The notes under the pieces: model-generated
The model's database searches: none
Told to the model about the DNA's origin: nothing
The model's input: only the letters and a program-made list of their open reading frames with translations
Assembly (NCBI GenBank): GCA_027028225.1
Contig: JALVJP010000100.1
Coordinates: 1 to 7,105, forward strand
From: Candidatus Parcubacteria bacterium
GTDB lineage: Bacteria; Patescibacteriota; Minisyncoccia; Phycocordibacterales; UBA1006
Direction: 5' to 3'
Length of the DNA stretch: 7,105 nucleotides
Part shown: positions 6,453 to 7,105 of the stretch, one piece after another
Numbering within the stretch: position 1 is the first letter of the stretch
How the letters are laid out: the number at the start of each line of letters is the position of its first letter
Made by a program: the position numbers and the translations under genes

Positions 6453-6470
6453 CCCCAGCTTCAGCTGGGG
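6453..6470. repeat. CCCCAGCT-TC-AGCTGGGG palindrome
   Basis: Perfect 8-bp stem with a 2-base centre, 18 bp after the previous palindrome. It shares the C4...G4 outer pairs and tiny centre with that repeat but has a different core, so it looks like a second REP-like family rather than another copy. Confidence 0.75.
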
Positions 6471-6494
6471 TGTACATTTGAAGGCAAGGCCGTA

Positions 6495-6524
6495 GCGAAG
6501 CGTGACCGAGAGGTCACGTTTCGC
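6495..6524. repeat. 13-bp hairpin with GAGA loop
   Basis: Arms 6495-6507 (GCGAAGCGTGACC) and 6512-6524 (GGTCACGTTTCGC) pair throughout with one G.T wobble, closing a GAGA (GNRA-type) loop. Past one A-A mismatch a few more pairs form outward. There is no T-run, so it is not a terminator. It may be a REP-like unit or the structured left end of the downstream IS200-type element. Confidence 0.7.
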
Positions 6525-6536
6525 AATGAGATATAC

Positions 6537-6570
6537 TAAAACCACCCTGTCGTGAGACAGGGTGGTTTTA
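6537..6570. terminator. 15-bp perfect hairpin with GTGA loop, terminator-like
   Basis: Arms 6537-6551 and 6556-6570 (TAAAACCACCCTGTC and its exact complement) close a GTGA (GNRA-type) loop. A-run/T-run arm ends give it the form of a bidirectional intrinsic terminator. It lies 27 bp upstream of the transposase ATG and could block read-through into that gene, as is common for IS200-family elements, or could be the left-end structure recognised by TnpA. Confidence 0.65.
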
Positions 6571-6597
6571 TCCATTTACTACCACAATGATACATGT

Positions 6598-7047
6598 ATG
6601 CACACACGTAACATAAAGAGTCTATCACACAGTTACTATGAATTGAAATACCACATTGTATGGACACCAAAGTATCGAGGAAACGTCCTTAAACCACCAA
6701 AGGTAAAACAAGAGTTACGGAGAATCATAGAACAGATAGCAAAGTGGAAACATTGGGAAATACTTGAACTCAACATCCAAGATGACCATATCCACCTCGT
6801 CATCTACCTCACCCCACGAGATTCAGTATCCTATGCAATGCAAATCATAAAAGGAAAATCATCTGCGTGGATGAAGAAGAAGATAAAGAGAAAACACAAT
6901 CTCTACGAACGACACTCACTCTGGGCACGAGGATACTTTGCATCAAGTGTGGGTATTGATGAGTTCATTATACGAAGGTATGTACGACATCAACACAAAC
7001 ACAACCAAGTTGATCACCCATCACTCTTTGACAAGCTCATCTCCTAG
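6598..7047 (+). CDS. tnpA: IS200/IS605-family TnpA transposase (HUH/Y1), apparently intact
   Basis: Single-strand-specific transposase that cuts and rejoins DNA through a 5'-phosphotyrosine, recognising subterminal hairpins at the element ends (family knowledge). The 149-residue protein has the expected length and motifs: YHIVWTPKYRG (18-28), the HUH metal site HIH (64-66) in QDDHIHLVI, the helix IIKGKSSAWM (83-92), and RGYFASSVG (111-119). The catalytic helix IIRRYVRHQ (124-132) has Tyr128 and Gln132, spaced as in characterised IS608-type TnpA. Start: a GTG at 6562 is in frame but lies inside the upstream hairpin, so the ATG at 6598 is preferred. No Shine-Dalgarno sequence or strong promoter is seen. 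There is no tnpB. A single-copy RAYT-like housekeeping transposase is the alternative to an active IS200-type element. Confidence 0.9.
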   Translation: MHTRNIKSLSHSYYELKYHIVWTPKYRGNVLKPPKVKQELRRIIEQIAKWKHWEILELNIQDDHIHLVIYLTPRDSVSYAMQIIKGKSSAWMKKKIKRKHNLYERHSLWARGYFASSVGIDEFIIRRYVRHQHKHNQVDHPSLFDKLIS

Positions 7048-7063
7048 CCCACTTACAGTGGGC
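7047..7063. repeat. GCCCAC-TTACA-GTGGGC hairpin at the tnpA stop
   Basis: Perfect 6-bp stem whose first base is the last base of the tnpA stop codon (TAG, 7045-7047). A subterminal hairpin immediately after tnpA is the position of the right-end structure in IS200/IS605 elements, but it could also be part of a tandem terminator. No T-run follows. Confidence 0.55.
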
Positions 7064-7071
7064 AAATACAA

Positions 7072-7096
7072 AGCCGCCGGACCTCAGTCCGGCGGT
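7072..7096 (+). terminator. GC-rich hairpin after tnpA, terminator-like
   Basis: Arms CCGCCGGAC (7074-7082) and GTCCGGCGG (7087-7095) form a perfect 9-bp stem closing a CTCA loop, extended by one G.T pair. AAAG precedes it and TCGTTT follows. It is stable and well placed to end tnpA transcription, though the T-run is short and the window ends just after it. Confidence 0.6.
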
Positions 7097-7105
7097 CGTT
7101 TACTC

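Noticed and set aside
6411..6570. CRISPR array
   Set aside because: The palindromes differ in sequence and spacing is irregular; there are no direct repeats with unique spacers and no cas genes.

Overview
The window looks like chromosomal DNA from an uncultivated bacterium of the Candidate Phyla Radiation (Patescibacteria, probably Parcubacteria-like). This is inference from four things: very compact gene packing, a short valyl-tRNA synthetase, near-leaderless genes behind extended -10 promoters, and IS200/RAYT-type transposase genes set among short hairpin repeats. No rRNA or tRNA gene is visible, so the taxonomy is not anchored. The genes read with the standard bacterial code. Stops are TAA or TAG only, and no in-frame TGA occurs in any of them.

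Left half, minus strand (about 1-4291). Four co-directional genes run, in transcription order, from valS (valyl-tRNA synthetase) to a PrsW-type intramembrane protease that overlaps the valS 3' end by 19 bp, then an Hsp20/alpha-crystallin small heat-shock protein with its own promoter, then an RNase R-family exoribonuclease. An A/T-rich inverted-repeat terminator separates the last two. The RNase R gene runs off the window and is interrupted at bases 1-51 by a perfect fold-back of its own coding sequence, which is most likely an assembly or amplification artefact. The content is housekeeping: translation, membrane and protein quality control, and RNA turnover.

Divergent spacer (4292-4648). It holds the valS and scpA promoters and one copy of a short GC-rich palindromic repeat (ATTCCCGC-GAAA-GCGGGAAT). 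No RNA gene or T-box was seen.

Right half, plus strand (4649-7105). scpA and scpB form a two-gene operon for the kleisin and winged-helix partners of the SMC chromosome-condensation complex, followed by a hairpin terminator. Beyond lies an accessory stretch. It contains a decayed Y1/RAYT-type transposase relic with both catalytic His replaced and a premature stop, a run of four separate hairpins, and an intact IS200/IS605-type TnpA (HUH plus Tyr) followed by two more hairpins.

No clear previously undescribed multi-gene system was found. The points most worth checking are the recurrent near-leaderless promoter architecture, the relic/intact transposase pair with its hairpin cluster, the C-terminally minimal ValRS, and the artefactual-looking palindrome at the window edge.
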